A DNA stretch of 64,000 nucleotides. Origin: Mycobacterium sp. 852002-51057_SCH5723018. Lineage in GTDB: Bacteria; Actinomycetota; Actinomycetes; Mycobacteriales; Mycobacteriaceae. Made by a program: the position numbers and the translations under genes. The notes below the pieces were generated by a model. It worked only from the letters and a program-made list of their open reading frames with translations. It was not told where the DNA came from and made no database searches. Positions 9,720 to 21,268 of this stretch are shown one piece after another (position 1 is the stretch's first letter; each line of letters starts with the position of its first letter). The stretch is from the NCBI RefSeq assembly GCF_001667035.1, contig NZ_LZIR01000025.1, forward strand, positions 1 to 64,000. The letters are read 5' to 3'.

Positions 9720-10882
9720 ACGCCTCCGTCTCGCTGCGCGCCGGCATCCCGCCCTTCTACGTGATGGATGTCTGGCTGGCCGCCGCCGAGCGCCAGCGCA
9801 GCCACGGCGACCTGGTGAACCTGTCGGCCGGCCAGCCCAGCGTGGGCGCACCGGAGCCGGTGCGGGCGGCCGCGGCGTCAGCGTTGCACCTCAACCAGCT
9901 GGGCTACACCGTGGCGCTGGGCATCCCGGAGCTGCGCGCGGCGATCGCAGCGGATTACCAACGCAAGCACGGAATTGACGTCGAGCCCGACGCGGTCGTC
10001 GTCACCACGGGCTCCTCGGGTGGTTTCCTGCTCGCCTTCCTGGCGTGCTTCGATGTGGGCGACCGGGTGGCGCTGGCCAGCCCCGGCTACCCCTGCTACA
10101 GAAACATCCTGTCCGCCTTGGGATGTGAGGTCGTGGACATCGCATGCGGACCTGAGACCCGGTTTCAGCCCACCGCGCAGATGCTCGCCGAGCTAGACGC
10201 GCCCGTGCGCGGCGTCATCGTCGCCAGCCCGGCCAATCCCACCGGGACGGTCATACCGCCGGGCGAGTTGGCCGCGATCGCGTCCTGGTGCGACAGCGCC
10301 GGGGCGCGGCTGATCAGCGACGAGGTGTACCACGGCCTGGTCTACGCTGGTGCGCCCCAAACCAGCTGCGCCTGGCAGACGTCACGAAACGCGGTGGTGG
10401 TCAACAGCTTTTCCAAGTACTACGCGATGACGGGCTGGCGGCTGGGCTGGCTGCTCGTGCCGACCGAGCTGCGCCGCGCGGTGGACTGCCTGACCGGCAA
10501 CTTCACCATCTGCCCGCCGGTGCTGTCGCAGCTCGCCGCGGTGGCGGCGTTCACCCCGGAAGCGACCGCCGAGGCGGACGGTAACCTTCGGCATTATTCG
10601 GTCAACCGCTCGCTGCTCCTCGACGGGCTGCGCGAAATCGGCGTCGAGCGGCTGGCGCCCACCGACGGCGCGTTCTACGTGTACGCAGACGTGTCGGATT
10701 TCACCAGCGACTCGCTGGGCTTTTGTTCAAAGCTGCTGGGCGACACCGGAGTTGCCATCGCACCGGGCATTGACTTCGACACCGCGCGCGGCAATTCTTT
10801 CGTCCGGCTGTCGTTCGCCGGACCGACCAGCGACATCGAGGAGGCCCTGCGGCGAATGGGCCCGTGGTTGGCGGCCCGCTAA
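9716..10882 (+). CDS. aspB: PLP-dependent aminotransferase (AspB, Rv3565-like)
   Basis: A 388-residue fold-type I aminotransferase, the same length as Rv3565 AspB. Visible features are the substrate-binding 'SAGQPSVGAPEPV', 'SPANPTGTV', 'SDEVYHGLVYAG' and the PLP lysine in 'NSFSKYYAMTGWRLGW'. It is annotated as an aspartate-type aminotransferase, but its substrate is not known. Its place at the end of the KstR2-controlled run (4-bp overlap with fadE33) suggests a link to steroid carbon use rather than general amino-acid synthesis. A stem-loop follows the stop. Confidence 0.9.
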   Translation: MNASVSLRAGIPPFYVMDVWLAAAERQRSHGDLVNLSAGQPSVGAPEPVRAAAASALHLNQLGYTVALGIPELRAAIAADYQRKHGIDVEPDAVVVTTGSSGGFLLAFLACFDVGDRVALASPGYPCYRNILSALGCEVVDIACGPETRFQPTAQMLAELDAPVRGVIVASPANPTGTVIPPGELAAIASWCDSAGARLISDEVYHGLVYAGAPQTSCAWQTSRNAVVVNSFSKYYAMTGWRLGWLLVPTELRRAVDCLTGNFTICPPVLSQLAAVAAFTPEATAEADGNLRHYSVNRSLLLDGLREIGVERLAPTDGAFYVYADVSDFTSDSLGFCSKLLGDTGVAIAPGIDFDTARGNSFVRLSFAGPTSDIEEALRRMGPWLAAR

Positions 10883-10906
10883 TCCTCGAGAGGGCAGTGG
10901 CTGTCG

Positions 10907-10941
10907 CGGTGGGGTGGGCAAAAAGTGCACAAACCCCACCG
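10907..10941. terminator. Stem-loop between convergent aspB and nat
   Basis: CGGTGGGGT (10907–10915) pairs perfectly with ACCCCACCG (10933–10941) around a 17-nt, A-rich loop. It lies between the convergent ends of aspB and nat. The U-tract is missing, so this would be a stem-only mycobacterial terminator that could serve both strands. Confidence 0.6.
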
Positions 10942-10992
10942 AGTGACTGATGTGACATGCGTTATCCCAAGCCTGGGCCCGGCGCCGCCCCG

Positions 10993-11823
10993 CTAGGCGT
11001 CGAGGATCTCGTCGATGCAGGCCTCGAGCGCACCCCGCTCGCCCGCATCGGTCACGTTGATGCCGAACCGGTCCCCGAGCGTGTCGACCACGGCCGCCGC
11101 GTCGTCCAGGCGCATCTTTTCGCTGCCCTCGGCGCGGTGAATGGTCAGGTCGCGGCCGGCCAGGTTCACCCGGGCACCGTCGATCACCCGGGCGGCCATC
11201 AGGCCGGTCACGAAGTGCGACGACGGGTGGGTCGAGACGAACCAGCTACCCACCTTCAGGTCGATGTCCGGTGCGGTCCGCGTGCCGAATTCGTAAAGCG
11301 GCGTCCACTCGCCGCGGAGCTGGGCCTGCAGGACCAGCCCGTCACGGCGGTCCTCGAGCCGGTACGGCTCGAGCGTGGTCTGTTGGACGCTGCCGGTCTC
11401 GATGCGGATCGGAGAGGTCGGTGTCTGGCCGCCGAAACCCACGTCGACCAGATATGGCCCCTGCGAGCCCGGGAACGTCACCGCCAGCACCGTGTGTGTC
11501 TGCGCCGGCGTCGGCGCGCCGGGCGGGGCCATCCAGATCACCCGACCGGCCAGTCGCCGCACCCGGAAGCCGAGTTCGCCCAGCACGTAGCCCATCAGCC
11601 CGTTCTGCTCGTAGCAGTAGCCGCCCCGGCGCCGGCGCACCAGCTTGTCGATGAGGGCCTCGGGGCCGAGGTCGTCGACCGGGACTCCCATCAGCGGATC
11701 GAGGTTCTCGAACGGAATCGTCTGGGTATGGGCGGTGACCAGTCCTCGCAGCGCCTCGAGGTTCGGCTCCGCGGCGCCGCGGTAGTTGATCCGGTCGAAG
11801 TATCCGTTCACATCGAGCGTCAT
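10993..11823 (-). CDS. nat: Arylamine N-acetyltransferase
   Basis: A 276-residue NAT. The triad falls at Cys70 ('RRGGYCYEQN'), His110 ('AQTHTVLAV') and Asp127 ('YLVDVGFGG'), the textbook numbering for mycobacterial NAT. It acetylates or propionylates arylamines such as isoniazid; a role in disposing of propionyl-CoA from cholesterol has been proposed. The frame is open far upstream, but the ATG at 11823 gives the family length. In M. tuberculosis nat sits next to hsaB. Here two unrelated genes lie between, so it probably has its own promoter. Confidence 0.95.
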   Translation of the reverse strand: MTLDVNGYFDRINYRGAAEPNLEALRGLVTAHTQTIPFENLDPLMGVPVDDLGPEALIDKLVRRRRGGYCYEQNGLMGYVLGELGFRVRRLAGRVIWMAPPGAPTPAQTHTVLAVTFPGSQGPYLVDVGFGGQTPTSPIRIETGSVQQTTLEPYRLEDRRDGLVLQAQLRGEWTPLYEFGTRTAPDIDLKVGSWFVSTHPSSHFVTGLMAARVIDGARVNLAGRDLTIHRAEGSEKMRLDDAAAVVDTLGDRFGINVTDAGERGALEACIDEILDA

Positions 11824-11949
11824 ATAGCCATTCTGGGCGGGCAACGCCGTGCACTGCATCGACCGGGCTTGTTTTATATCTGTCGAAGATGGGGAATCGG
11901 TAGGGGCGCGTGCCACAGCACGCGCACACACGAAACGACGGAGCCCAAC

Positions 11950-12429
11950 ATGAGCACCAGCACTATTTGGATCGTGGTCGCCGTGGCAGTGGCCGCCGTG
12001 GTGTTTGTCGCCATCCTTCTGGCCGCCACCAGAGCAGCGCGTCGACGCCGCCAACGGCAGGCCGAAGAGATCCGCGAGCAGGCCAAGGTGGAAACGGCCA
12101 GGGTGGAACGGCGTCAAGCGCTGGCCGACGAGACGGCCGCCAAGGCGCGCGCGGCGCAGGCCGAGGCCGAAGCCAAGGCCGCCGAAGCCGCCAGGCTGCA
12201 GGAACGAGCAGCGTCGCATCACAACGAGGTGGCGAACTCGCGCGAGCAACTCCAGGAACGGTTGCAGCACGCCGACAGCATCGACCCGACGGCGACGACG
12301 CGCGACGCGTCGGATCAGCCCGAACACGGTCGCGACGAGGCGTGGAGCGAGGAGACGCCCGTCAGGCACGATGACGTGCAGACCGACAATTTCCGCGACG
12401 CCGGCAACTACCGGGCGCCGTCCAGCTGA
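11950..12429 (+). CDS. Small membrane-anchored coiled-coil protein, unknown function
   Basis: A 159-residue protein. Residues about 6–27 form one strongly hydrophobic segment ('IWIVVAVAVAAVVFVAILLA'), followed by a basic stop-transfer stretch 'RAARRRRQRQ'. A long Ala/Glu/Lys/Arg-rich helix (about 35–110) should form a coiled coil, and the tail is acidic and Asp-rich. I do not recognise a named family. It is divergent from nat (126-bp gap) and convergent with the CHAD gene. It lies in the insertion that separates nat from hsaB. Confidence 0.75.
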   Translation: MSTSTIWIVVAVAVAAVVFVAILLAATRAARRRRQRQAEEIREQAKVETARVERRQALADETAAKARAAQAEAEAKAAEAARLQERAASHHNEVANSREQLQERLQHADSIDPTATTRDASDQPEHGRDEAWSEETPVRHDDVQTDNFRDAGNYRAPSS

Positions 12430-12495
12430 GTCGGGCCGGCCGACACACCCGGTGGGCCGCCCCCTCAGCGGGCCACCGGGTGCGCCCGGTCAAAT

Positions 12496-13341
12496 TCACA
12501 CGAGCTGTAGAGCTTCCCGCCGGCATCGGCGGGCGATTTGCTGCTCGCGGGCATACAGCATCCCGTAGCTGAACCCGTTCTCCCCCACCGTCGTTCCCGC
12601 CGACACCGCCATCTGCCGCAGCGCGGCGGTAGCCACCACCGTGTCCTGGTGGTCACCCAGCACGCTTTGAATTTGCTTGTAGTGCTTGACCGTTCGCTTG
12701 GTCCCCTGGCCCAGGGGCTTGCACAGTTCGCCGGCGTAGCGGGCGCGCTTGGCGGCCTTGCGCGCCCTGTGCAGCATCGCGTCGTCGCCGGAGTGCAGTG
12801 CCGCGGCCAGCCGCCGATCCGCCTTGCGCTGTGCGCGCCGGGCCCTTTTTCGCAGCGTCTTGACGTCGATCCGCCGGTCGACGGGCGGCTCGTCGCGCCA
12901 GCCGCGCAGCACCGTCAACAACGCCCGGTAGCGCTCGGAGTCCATGGCCTCGCTCAGCCGCGCGCGGGCGGGCAGCTCGACGGCTTGCAGTTCGTTGCGG
13001 ATGCGGGACCGAACCGGTCCCAGGACCAGTTCTTCGGGCATCGCGTCGAGCGCCTCGTAGAACCGGCGCCGCTGAACCTCACAATCACGGACCTCGCCGA
13101 GCAGCGCGGCGAACCACTTCAGTTCACGGTCCACGTCGCCGGTGTCCCCCTCCAGCGCCTTGGCGAATACGCGCAGGGTGCTGCGCAACCGCCGGATCGC
13201 CACTCTGGTGTCGTGTATCGGGTCCTCGCCCCGCTCTTCCCCGTGGCGCAACTGCCCGTCGCCGTCTTCTATCTGGTCGATCTGAGCGTTCAGATAATCC
13301 ACTAACGCTCGGGGGGCCGAGTAACGCATAAGGACCTGCAT
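12496..13341 (-). CDS. CHAD-domain protein (polyphosphate-binding helical family)
   Basis: About 281 residues, almost all one CHAD domain. The N-terminal 'HDTRVAIRRLRSTLRVFAKAL' and the later 'LHRARKAAKRARYAGEL' are the two conserved His/Lys/Arg-rich helices that bind polyphosphate or other polyanions. There is no CYTH domain. The start is uncertain: ATGs at 13368, 13341 and 13329 are all possible, and I took 13341. It lies 52 bp after the hsaB stop on the same strand, so it may receive read-through from the KstR-controlled hsa operon. No function in steroid breakdown is known for this family. Confidence 0.8.
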   Translation of the reverse strand: MQVLMRYSAPRALVDYLNAQIDQIEDGDGQLRHGEERGEDPIHDTRVAIRRLRSTLRVFAKALEGDTGDVDRELKWFAALLGEVRDCEVQRRRFYEALDAMPEELVLGPVRSRIRNELQAVELPARARLSEAMDSERYRALLTVLRGWRDEPPVDRRIDVKTLRKRARRAQRKADRRLAAALHSGDDAMLHRARKAAKRARYAGELCKPLGQGTKRTVKHYKQIQSVLGDHQDTVVATAALRQMAVSAGTTVGENGFSYGMLYAREQQIARRCRREALQLV

Positions 13342-13393
13342 TCCCGAAAACCGGTGGCCGCCAAACATCAAACCGCGGACGCGCAGGAGTGAC

Positions 13394-13957
13394 TTAAAGC
13401 CACGTGTCCTGGGTGGTCGCGGTGAGGAACGCCTCCAGGTCGTCGCGCCACTGCGCCGGCGTGGTCTTGTCGGGCTCGATGCCGGTGTAGTCGCCGCGAT
13501 AGAACAGCAGCGGCCGTGGCTTGATCTTGGGCGCCTCCGACAGCGATTGCACCGCGCCGAACACCACGAAGTGATCGCCGCCGTCGTGCACCGAAGCCAC
13601 CGTGCAGTCGATGTAGGCCAGCGACCCCTCGATGATCGGCGATCCCAATTCCGAAGGGCTCCAGTCGATTCCGGCGAACTTGTCGGGCTCCTTCGATCCG
13701 AACCGAGCCGACACATCCTTCTGCTTTTCCCTCAGCACGTTCACGCAGAACCGGCCGGTGGCCTCGATGGCCTTGAACGACCGCGACACCTTGGTGGGGC
13801 AGAAGAGTACCAACGGCGGATCCAGGGACAGCGCCGCAAACGACTGGCAGGCGAAGCCGACCGGCACGTCGTCGTGCACCGTGGTGATGATCGTGATCCC
13901 CGTGCAGAACTGACCCAGCACCTGGCGGAAGGCCCGCGGATCGATCTGACCTGTCAT
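13394..13957 (-). CDS. hsaB: HsaB, flavin reductase partner of HsaA
   Basis: A 187-residue flavin reductase of the HpaC/HsaB type, identical in length to Rv3567c. It has 'FCTGITIITT', 'GFACQSFAALSLDPPLVLFCP', and 'GDHFVVFGAVQSL' near the C-terminus. It supplies reduced FMN to the oxygenase HsaA, which hydroxylates 3-HSA in A/B-ring degradation. It is the last clear member of the hsaA–hsaD–hsaC–hsaB operon, 13 bp after hsaC. Confidence 0.95.
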   Translation of the reverse strand: MTGQIDPRAFRQVLGQFCTGITIITTVHDDVPVGFACQSFAALSLDPPLVLFCPTKVSRSFKAIEATGRFCVNVLREKQKDVSARFGSKEPDKFAGIDWSPSELGSPIIEGSLAYIDCTVASVHDGGDHFVVFGAVQSLSEAPKIKPRPLLFYRGDYTGIEPDKTTPAQWRDDLEAFLTATTQDTWL

Positions 13958-13970
13958 GGCTGGCCTCAGG

Positions 13971-16962
<2,992 letters not shown>

Positions 16963-17012
16963 TTAGGTTTGCCTCCTGGGCCAGACTTACAAGGTGGACT
17001 TACACCAGAGAC

Positions 17013-17026
17013 TAGAACACGTTCCG
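17013..17026. promoter_or_regulatory. KstR operator, hsaA-proximal (one mismatch)
   Basis: TAGAACACGTTCCG matches the KstR consensus TnnAACnnGTTnnA except for G in the last position. It is 51 bp upstream of the hsaA GTG, so it probably represses the hsa operon. Confidence 0.75.
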
Positions 17027-17080
17027 ATTCGTGTCGAGCAGGGTATTCCTGCGGCTGGTAGCGGTACAAAACGGGTTTTC

Positions 17081-17094
17081 TGTAACATGTTCTA
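17081..17094. promoter_or_regulatory. KstR operator, kshB-proximal
   Basis: TGTAACATGTTCTA matches TnnAACnnGTTnnA at every defined position. It is 82 bp upstream of the kshB TTG and immediately precedes a structured repeat in the leader. Confidence 0.88.
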
Positions 17095-17100
17095 GTTGTG

Positions 17101-17148
17101 CGTGGCGATCGCAAGAGCGGCGCAGCCGGTCGCAGCGGGGTCGCCACG
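17101..17148. repeat. Structured interspersed repeat in the kshB leader (copy C)
   Basis: A 48-nt element with 8-bp terminal inverted repeats, CGTGGCGA and TCGCCACG. It is related along its whole length to the copies at 21931–21976 and 26303–26404 when read in the opposite orientation. The end sequences differ from those copies by paired changes, so base-pairing is kept. It lies between the KstR site and the kshB start and should form a hairpin in the mRNA leader. Confidence 0.75.
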
Positions 17149-17175
17149 TGTTGTGAAGGAAAGGCGGGACGGGTC

Positions 17176-18258
17176 TTGACCGAGGCAATCCCAGACGAGC
17201 CACTCGGCACCCACGTCCTGGAGCTGCAGATCGCCGAGGTCGTCGCCGAAACCGACGACGCGCGGTCGCTGGTCTTCGCGATCCCGAGCGAGGAGGGGGA
17301 CCCCGACATCCCTCCAGGGCGGCTGAACTACGCACCCGGGCAATTCCTGACGTTGCGCATTCCCAGCGGGCGCACCGGCTCGGTGGCCCGCTGCTACTCG
17401 CTGTGCAGCTCGCCCTACACCGACGGCGCGCTGACGGTCACGGTGAAACGCACCGCGGACGGGTACGCGTCCAACTGGCTGTGCGACCACGCGCACGCGG
17501 GCATGCGCATCCACGTGCTGGCGCCGTCGGGCACCTTCGTGCCCAAGACGCTCGACGACGACTTCCTGCTGCTGGCCGCCGGCAGCGGGATCACCCCGAT
17601 CATGTCGATCTGCAAGTCGGCGCTCGCCGAGGGCAGCGGGCAGGTGACGCTGCTCTACGCCAACCGCGACGACCGCTCGGTCATCTTCTGCGATGCGCTG
17701 CGCGAGCTGTCGGCCAAGTATCCCGACCGGCTCACCGTGCTGCACTGGCTGGAATCGCTGCAGGGGCTGCCCAGCGCGACCGCGCTGGCAAAGCTGGCCG
17801 CCCCCTACACCGACCGGCCGGTGTTCATCTGCGGCCCCGGCCCGTTCATGGACGCCGCCCGCGCCGCGCTCGAGACTCTGAAAGTGCCTGCGGCACAGGT
17901 GCATATCGAGGTGTTCAAGTCGCTGGACTCCGATCCGTTCGCGGCGGTCAAGATCGAGGACACCGCCGAAGGCGACCAACCGCCGGCCACCGCGGTGGTG
18001 GAGCTGGACGGCGAGACCCACACCGTGTCGTGGCCGCGCAACGCCAAGCTGCTCGACGTGTTGCTCGCAAAAGGTTTGGATGCGCCGTTCTCCTGCCGAG
18101 AGGGCCACTGCGGCGCGTGTGCCTGCACCCTGCGCAGGGGCAAGGTCGACATGGAAGTCAACGACGTCCTGGAGCAGCAGGACCTCGACGACGGCCTGAT
18201 CTTGGCCTGTCAATCTCGCCCGGAATCTGATTCGGTAGAAGTCACCTACGACGAGTAG
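17176..18258 (+). CDS. kshB: KshB, reductase of 3-ketosteroid 9alpha-hydroxylase
   Basis: A 360-residue ferredoxin-NAD reductase. The N-terminal FAD domain has 'RCYSLCSSPY', the NAD domain has 'AAGSGITPIMS' and 'ICGPGPF', and the C-terminal plant-type 2Fe-2S domain has 'CREGHCGACACTL' with the fourth Cys in 'LACQSRPES'. It passes electrons to KshA for 9alpha-hydroxylation of androstadienedione. The TTG at 17176 ('TEAIPDEPLG' follows) matches the start of M. tuberculosis KshB (Rv3571, about 358 aa). The frame is open back to 17098, but that stretch runs through the repeat element. Regulated by KstR. Confidence 0.93.
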   Translation: MTEAIPDEPLGTHVLELQIAEVVAETDDARSLVFAIPSEEGDPDIPPGRLNYAPGQFLTLRIPSGRTGSVARCYSLCSSPYTDGALTVTVKRTADGYASNWLCDHAHAGMRIHVLAPSGTFVPKTLDDDFLLLAAGSGITPIMSICKSALAEGSGQVTLLYANRDDRSVIFCDALRELSAKYPDRLTVLHWLESLQGLPSATALAKLAAPYTDRPVFICGPGPFMDAARAALETLKVPAAQVHIEVFKSLDSDPFAAVKIEDTAEGDQPPATAVVELDGETHTVSWPRNAKLLDVLLAKGLDAPFSCREGHCGACACTLRRGKVDMEVNDVLEQQDLDDGLILACQSRPESDSVEVTYDE

Positions 18259-18287
18259 TCCGGTAGCGAACAGGGAAGGGTAGCGCG

Positions 18288-18821
18288 ATGAAGCGGCTGA
18301 CAACGGGGTTTGCGGTCGTCACGGGCATGCTGGCGCTCGTGCCCGGCCCGGTGTGCTCGGCGGCGAGCAACGACGCCACGACCCTGTTTCCGCTGGACGG
18401 CCCCAACCAGCTGGAGACGCACGCCTTCCTCAATTGCTTTAAATCCGATGGTCATTGCGATTTCACCGTGGGCGCCGACATGCGCACGCCCGACGGCGTG
18501 ACGGGGTTCCCGCCCGGCCTGTGGGCGCGGCAAACCACGGAGGTCCGGTCGACCAACCGGATGGCCTACCTGGACACCCACGCCGCCGGCCAGTACGAAA
18601 GGGTGCACAAGGCGATGGGCAACGACGAGATCACCACCATTTACTTCGGTGAGGGTCCCCCGGACAAGTACCAGACGACCGGACGGATCGACTCCACCGA
18701 TTGGTCGACGGGCCAACCCAAGACGGACATCAATGTCATCGCGTGCACGCATATCCAGGTGGTCTATCCCGGCGTCAACATCACCTCGCCCAGCACCTGC
18801 GCGCAGACCACGTTCTCCTAG
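18288..18821 (+). CDS. Secreted protein of unknown function (Rv3572-like)
   Basis: A 177-residue protein with a clear signal peptide ('MKRLTTGFAVVTGMLALVPGPVCSAAS', shown here as residues 1–27, probable cleavage after 'CSA'). The mature part is rich in Asp, Thr and Gly with three further cysteines ('LNCFKSDGHCDF' and 'TCAQTTFS'), which may form disulfides. It sits 29 bp after kshB behind a GGAAGGG ribosome site, matching Rv3572. Function unknown; it may be co-transcribed with kshB under KstR. Confidence 0.85.
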   Translation: MKRLTTGFAVVTGMLALVPGPVCSAASNDATTLFPLDGPNQLETHAFLNCFKSDGHCDFTVGADMRTPDGVTGFPPGLWARQTTEVRSTNRMAYLDTHAAGQYERVHKAMGNDEITTIYFGEGPPDKYQTTGRIDSTDWSTGQPKTDINVIACTHIQVVYPGVNITSPSTCAQTTFS

Positions 18822-18844
18822 GCTCTTCCCAAGCCGGGTTTCGC

Positions 18845-18905
18845 CGAGCCTGTAATCCGCAGGCAAAGTGCGAGGAGAGTGAGGGCCTGTGAAATTACAG
18901 GCTCG
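18845..18905. repeat. Long inverted repeat between convergent Rv3572-like gene and fadE34
   Basis: CGAGCCTGTAAT (18845–18856) pairs perfectly with ATTACAGGCTCG (18894–18905). Inside, CAGGC and GCCTG can form a second stem. The element fills most of the 94-bp gap between two convergent genes. It could be a bidirectional terminator or a REP-like palindrome; there is no U-tract. Confidence 0.7.
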
Positions 18906-18915
18906 ACGGAAACGG

Positions 18916-21060
18916 CTAGCGCGGCAGGCCGAGGAGCCGCTCGGCGGCGACGGTGAGCAGGATCTGCTCGGTGCCGCCGGCGATCGTCAGGCAGCGGGTG
19001 TTGAGGAAGTCGAACATCGCCCGGTTGTCGACCAGGCCGCCGCCTTCGGAGACATCCATCATGAATTCGGCCAGCGCCTGCCGGTAGCGGACGCCGATCA
19101 GCTTGCGCACGCTGGACTGTGCCCCTGGGTCCTGGCCGCCCACGGCGAGTTGGGCGATGCGCTGATCCAGCAGCGCGCCCGTCTGGGCGGTGGCGATCAA
19201 CCGGCCCAGCCGGTCCTGCTGGGCGGCGTCGAGATCGAGCTCGGACAGCACCTTGAGCAGCTCTTCCATCGGGTTGCCCAGCGCGGTCCCGGTGGCCATC
19301 GCGACCCGCTCGTTGGCCAGCGTGGTCCGGGCCAGCCGCCAGCCGTCGTTCACCGTGCCGACCACCATCTCGTCGGGGACGAACACGTTGTCCAGGAAGA
19401 CCTCGTTGAACAGCGAGTCACCGGTGATCTCGCGCAGCGGGCGGATCTCGATGCCCGGCGATTTCATGTCCACCAGGAAGTAGGTGATGCCCTTGTGTTT
19501 GGGGGCGTCGGGGTCGGTGCGCGCCAGGCACACGCCCCACCGCGCCTTGTGCGCCGCCGACGTCCACACCTTCTGCCCGGTCAGCAGCCAGCCGCCCGCG
19601 GGATCTTCCGAGCGCACTGCTTTTGTGCGCAGCGACGCCAGGTCGGACCCGGCTCCTGGCTCGGAAAACAGCTGGCACCAAACGAATTCGCCGCGAAGCG
19701 TGGCCGGCACGAACCGCTCGACCTGCTCCGGCGTGCCGTGCTCGAGGATCGTCGGCGCCGCCCACCAGCCGATCACCAGGTCCGGACGCACGACGCCAGC
19801 CGCCGCTAGTTCCTGGTCGATCAGCAACTGCTCGGCCGGTGTCGCGCCGCGACCGTACGGCGCCGGCCAGTGCGGCGCCAGCAGCCCCGCCTCGGCCAGG
19901 GCCACCTGACGCTTCTCCTCGGGCAGCGCGGCAACGTCGGCGATGGCCGCGGCGATCTCGGCCCGCAGCCCCTCCACCTCGGACAGGTCGATACCGAGCC
20001 GGCGGCGCACCCCCGCCTGCGTCAGCTCGGCGATGCGGCGCAACCAGCGCTCGGCACCTCCCAGAAACCTCCCGATGCTGTGGACGCGGCGCAGGTACAG
20101 GTGCGCGTCGTGCTCCCAGGTGCAGCCGATGCCGCCGAGCACCTGGATGCAGTCCTTGACGTTGGCCTTGGCGGCGGCGATGCCGATGCCCGCGGCCAGC
20201 GCCGCCGCGATCGAGAACTGATCCGGGTCGGCGTCGGCCGCCGCGCGGGCGGCGTCGGCGGCGGCCACCTCGGCCTGCTCGGCGCGGCACAGCATCTCCG
20301 CGCACATGTGCTTGATGGCCTGAAAGCTGCCGATCGGCTTGCCGAACTGCTCGCGCACCTTGGCGTAGGCGACGGCGGTGTCCAGCGACCAACGGGTGAC
20401 GCCGGCCGCCTCGGCGGCCAGCACCGTCGCGGCCAGCTCGGAAACCCGCCGTTCCGACGCGCCGAGCACGGTGGCCGGCGCCGAGGTCAATACGACCCGG
20501 GCCAGCGGCCGGGAGAAGTCGGTGGCCGGCAGCGGTTCCAGCTCCACGCCGTCGCCGCCGGCGTCGACCACCAGCGCCTGTCCGCCGGCGAGGACGATCA
20601 ACACGCCGCCTTCCGCGGCGCCCAGCACCCAGGGCAGCGCGCCCGAGGCCGTAGAGGTCTCGGCGTCGAACCGCACCTCACCCTCGAGGCCCAGCCCGGC
20701 GAAGCGCTCCCCGGAGGCCAGGGCGGCCAGCAACTCGGGGCAGGCGCCCGCCTCGGCCAGGAGCACGGTCGCCAGCGCGGTGGTCGCGACCGGGCCGGCG
20801 ATCAGCGCCTTCGCGGTCTCCTCGACCATCGCGCACAGGTCCTCGATGCTGCCGCCCGCCCCGCCGTGGTCCTCGGGGATCGCCACCCCGAACAACCCCA
20901 GGTCGGCCAGGCCGGCGAACACCGGCCGCCAAGCGTCGGGGTTGCCCTGCTCGACCTCGCGGATCGCCGCGGTCCCGCCGGGCCCCGAGGTGGTGTTGCG
21001 GGCCCAGTCCCGCACCAACGCACGCGCGGCAAACTGTTCGTCGGTGACGGTCGCTACCAC
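18916..21060 (-). CDS. fadE34: FadE34, double-domain steroid side-chain acyl-CoA dehydrogenase
   Basis: A 714-residue protein made of two fused acyl-CoA dehydrogenase domains (about 1–350 and 370–714), as in FadE34/ChsE3 (Rv3573c). The first half has 'YAKVREQFGKPIGSFQAIKH' and 'GGIGCTWEHDAHLYLRR'. The second has 'FSEPGAGSDLASLRT', 'LTGQKVWTSAAHK' and 'AGGTEQILLTVAAERLLGLPR'. It is reported to dehydrogenate a C24 (five-carbon side chain) steroid-CoA. The start is GTG at 21060. A perfect KstR site lies 54 bp upstream, shared with divergent kstR. Confidence 0.94.
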   Translation of the reverse strand: MVATVTDEQFAARALVRDWARNTTSGPGGTAAIREVEQGNPDAWRPVFAGLADLGLFGVAIPEDHGGAGGSIEDLCAMVEETAKALIAGPVATTALATVLLAEAGACPELLAALASGERFAGLGLEGEVRFDAETSTASGALPWVLGAAEGGVLIVLAGGQALVVDAGGDGVELEPLPATDFSRPLARVVLTSAPATVLGASERRVSELAATVLAAEAAGVTRWSLDTAVAYAKVREQFGKPIGSFQAIKHMCAEMLCRAEQAEVAAADAARAAADADPDQFSIAAALAAGIGIAAAKANVKDCIQVLGGIGCTWEHDAHLYLRRVHSIGRFLGGAERWLRRIAELTQAGVRRRLGIDLSEVEGLRAEIAAAIADVAALPEEKRQVALAEAGLLAPHWPAPYGRGATPAEQLLIDQELAAAGVVRPDLVIGWWAAPTILEHGTPEQVERFVPATLRGEFVWCQLFSEPGAGSDLASLRTKAVRSEDPAGGWLLTGQKVWTSAAHKARWGVCLARTDPDAPKHKGITYFLVDMKSPGIEIRPLREITGDSLFNEVFLDNVFVPDEMVVGTVNDGWRLARTTLANERVAMATGTALGNPMEELLKVLSELDLDAAQQDRLGRLIATAQTGALLDQRIAQLAVGGQDPGAQSSVRKLIGVRYRQALAEFMMDVSEGGGLVDNRAMFDFLNTRCLTIAGGTEQILLTVAAERLLGLPR

Positions 21061-21113
21061 CCTGAGGTCCTCCGCGTCATGAATTCACCGGTTATGGCCG
21101 GTACCAATACCAC

Positions 21114-21127
21114 TAGAACGTGTTCTA
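21114..21127. promoter_or_regulatory. KstR operator between fadE34 and kstR
   Basis: TAGAACGTGTTCTA fits TnnAACnnGTTnnA fully and is itself nearly perfectly palindromic. It is 54 bp from the fadE34 start and 141 bp from the kstR start, so it should control both. Confidence 0.9.
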
Positions 21128-21268
21128 ATAGTGCCAGCGATCGAGCGTCAAGTCGAACGCCATCACAGCAGTACACGTGGTCGCGCCCGGCGCGGGGAGG
21201 TGGGAAATTTACGCACAGCTTGCGTATCGTTTGCGAGCGAACCACCTGGAAAAGGAGCACCCCCTCAG

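Noticed and set aside
10957..12429. Long upstream extension of the membrane coiled-coil gene over nat
   Set aside because: The upstream part is antisense to nat; the membrane helix begins right after the ATG at 11950.
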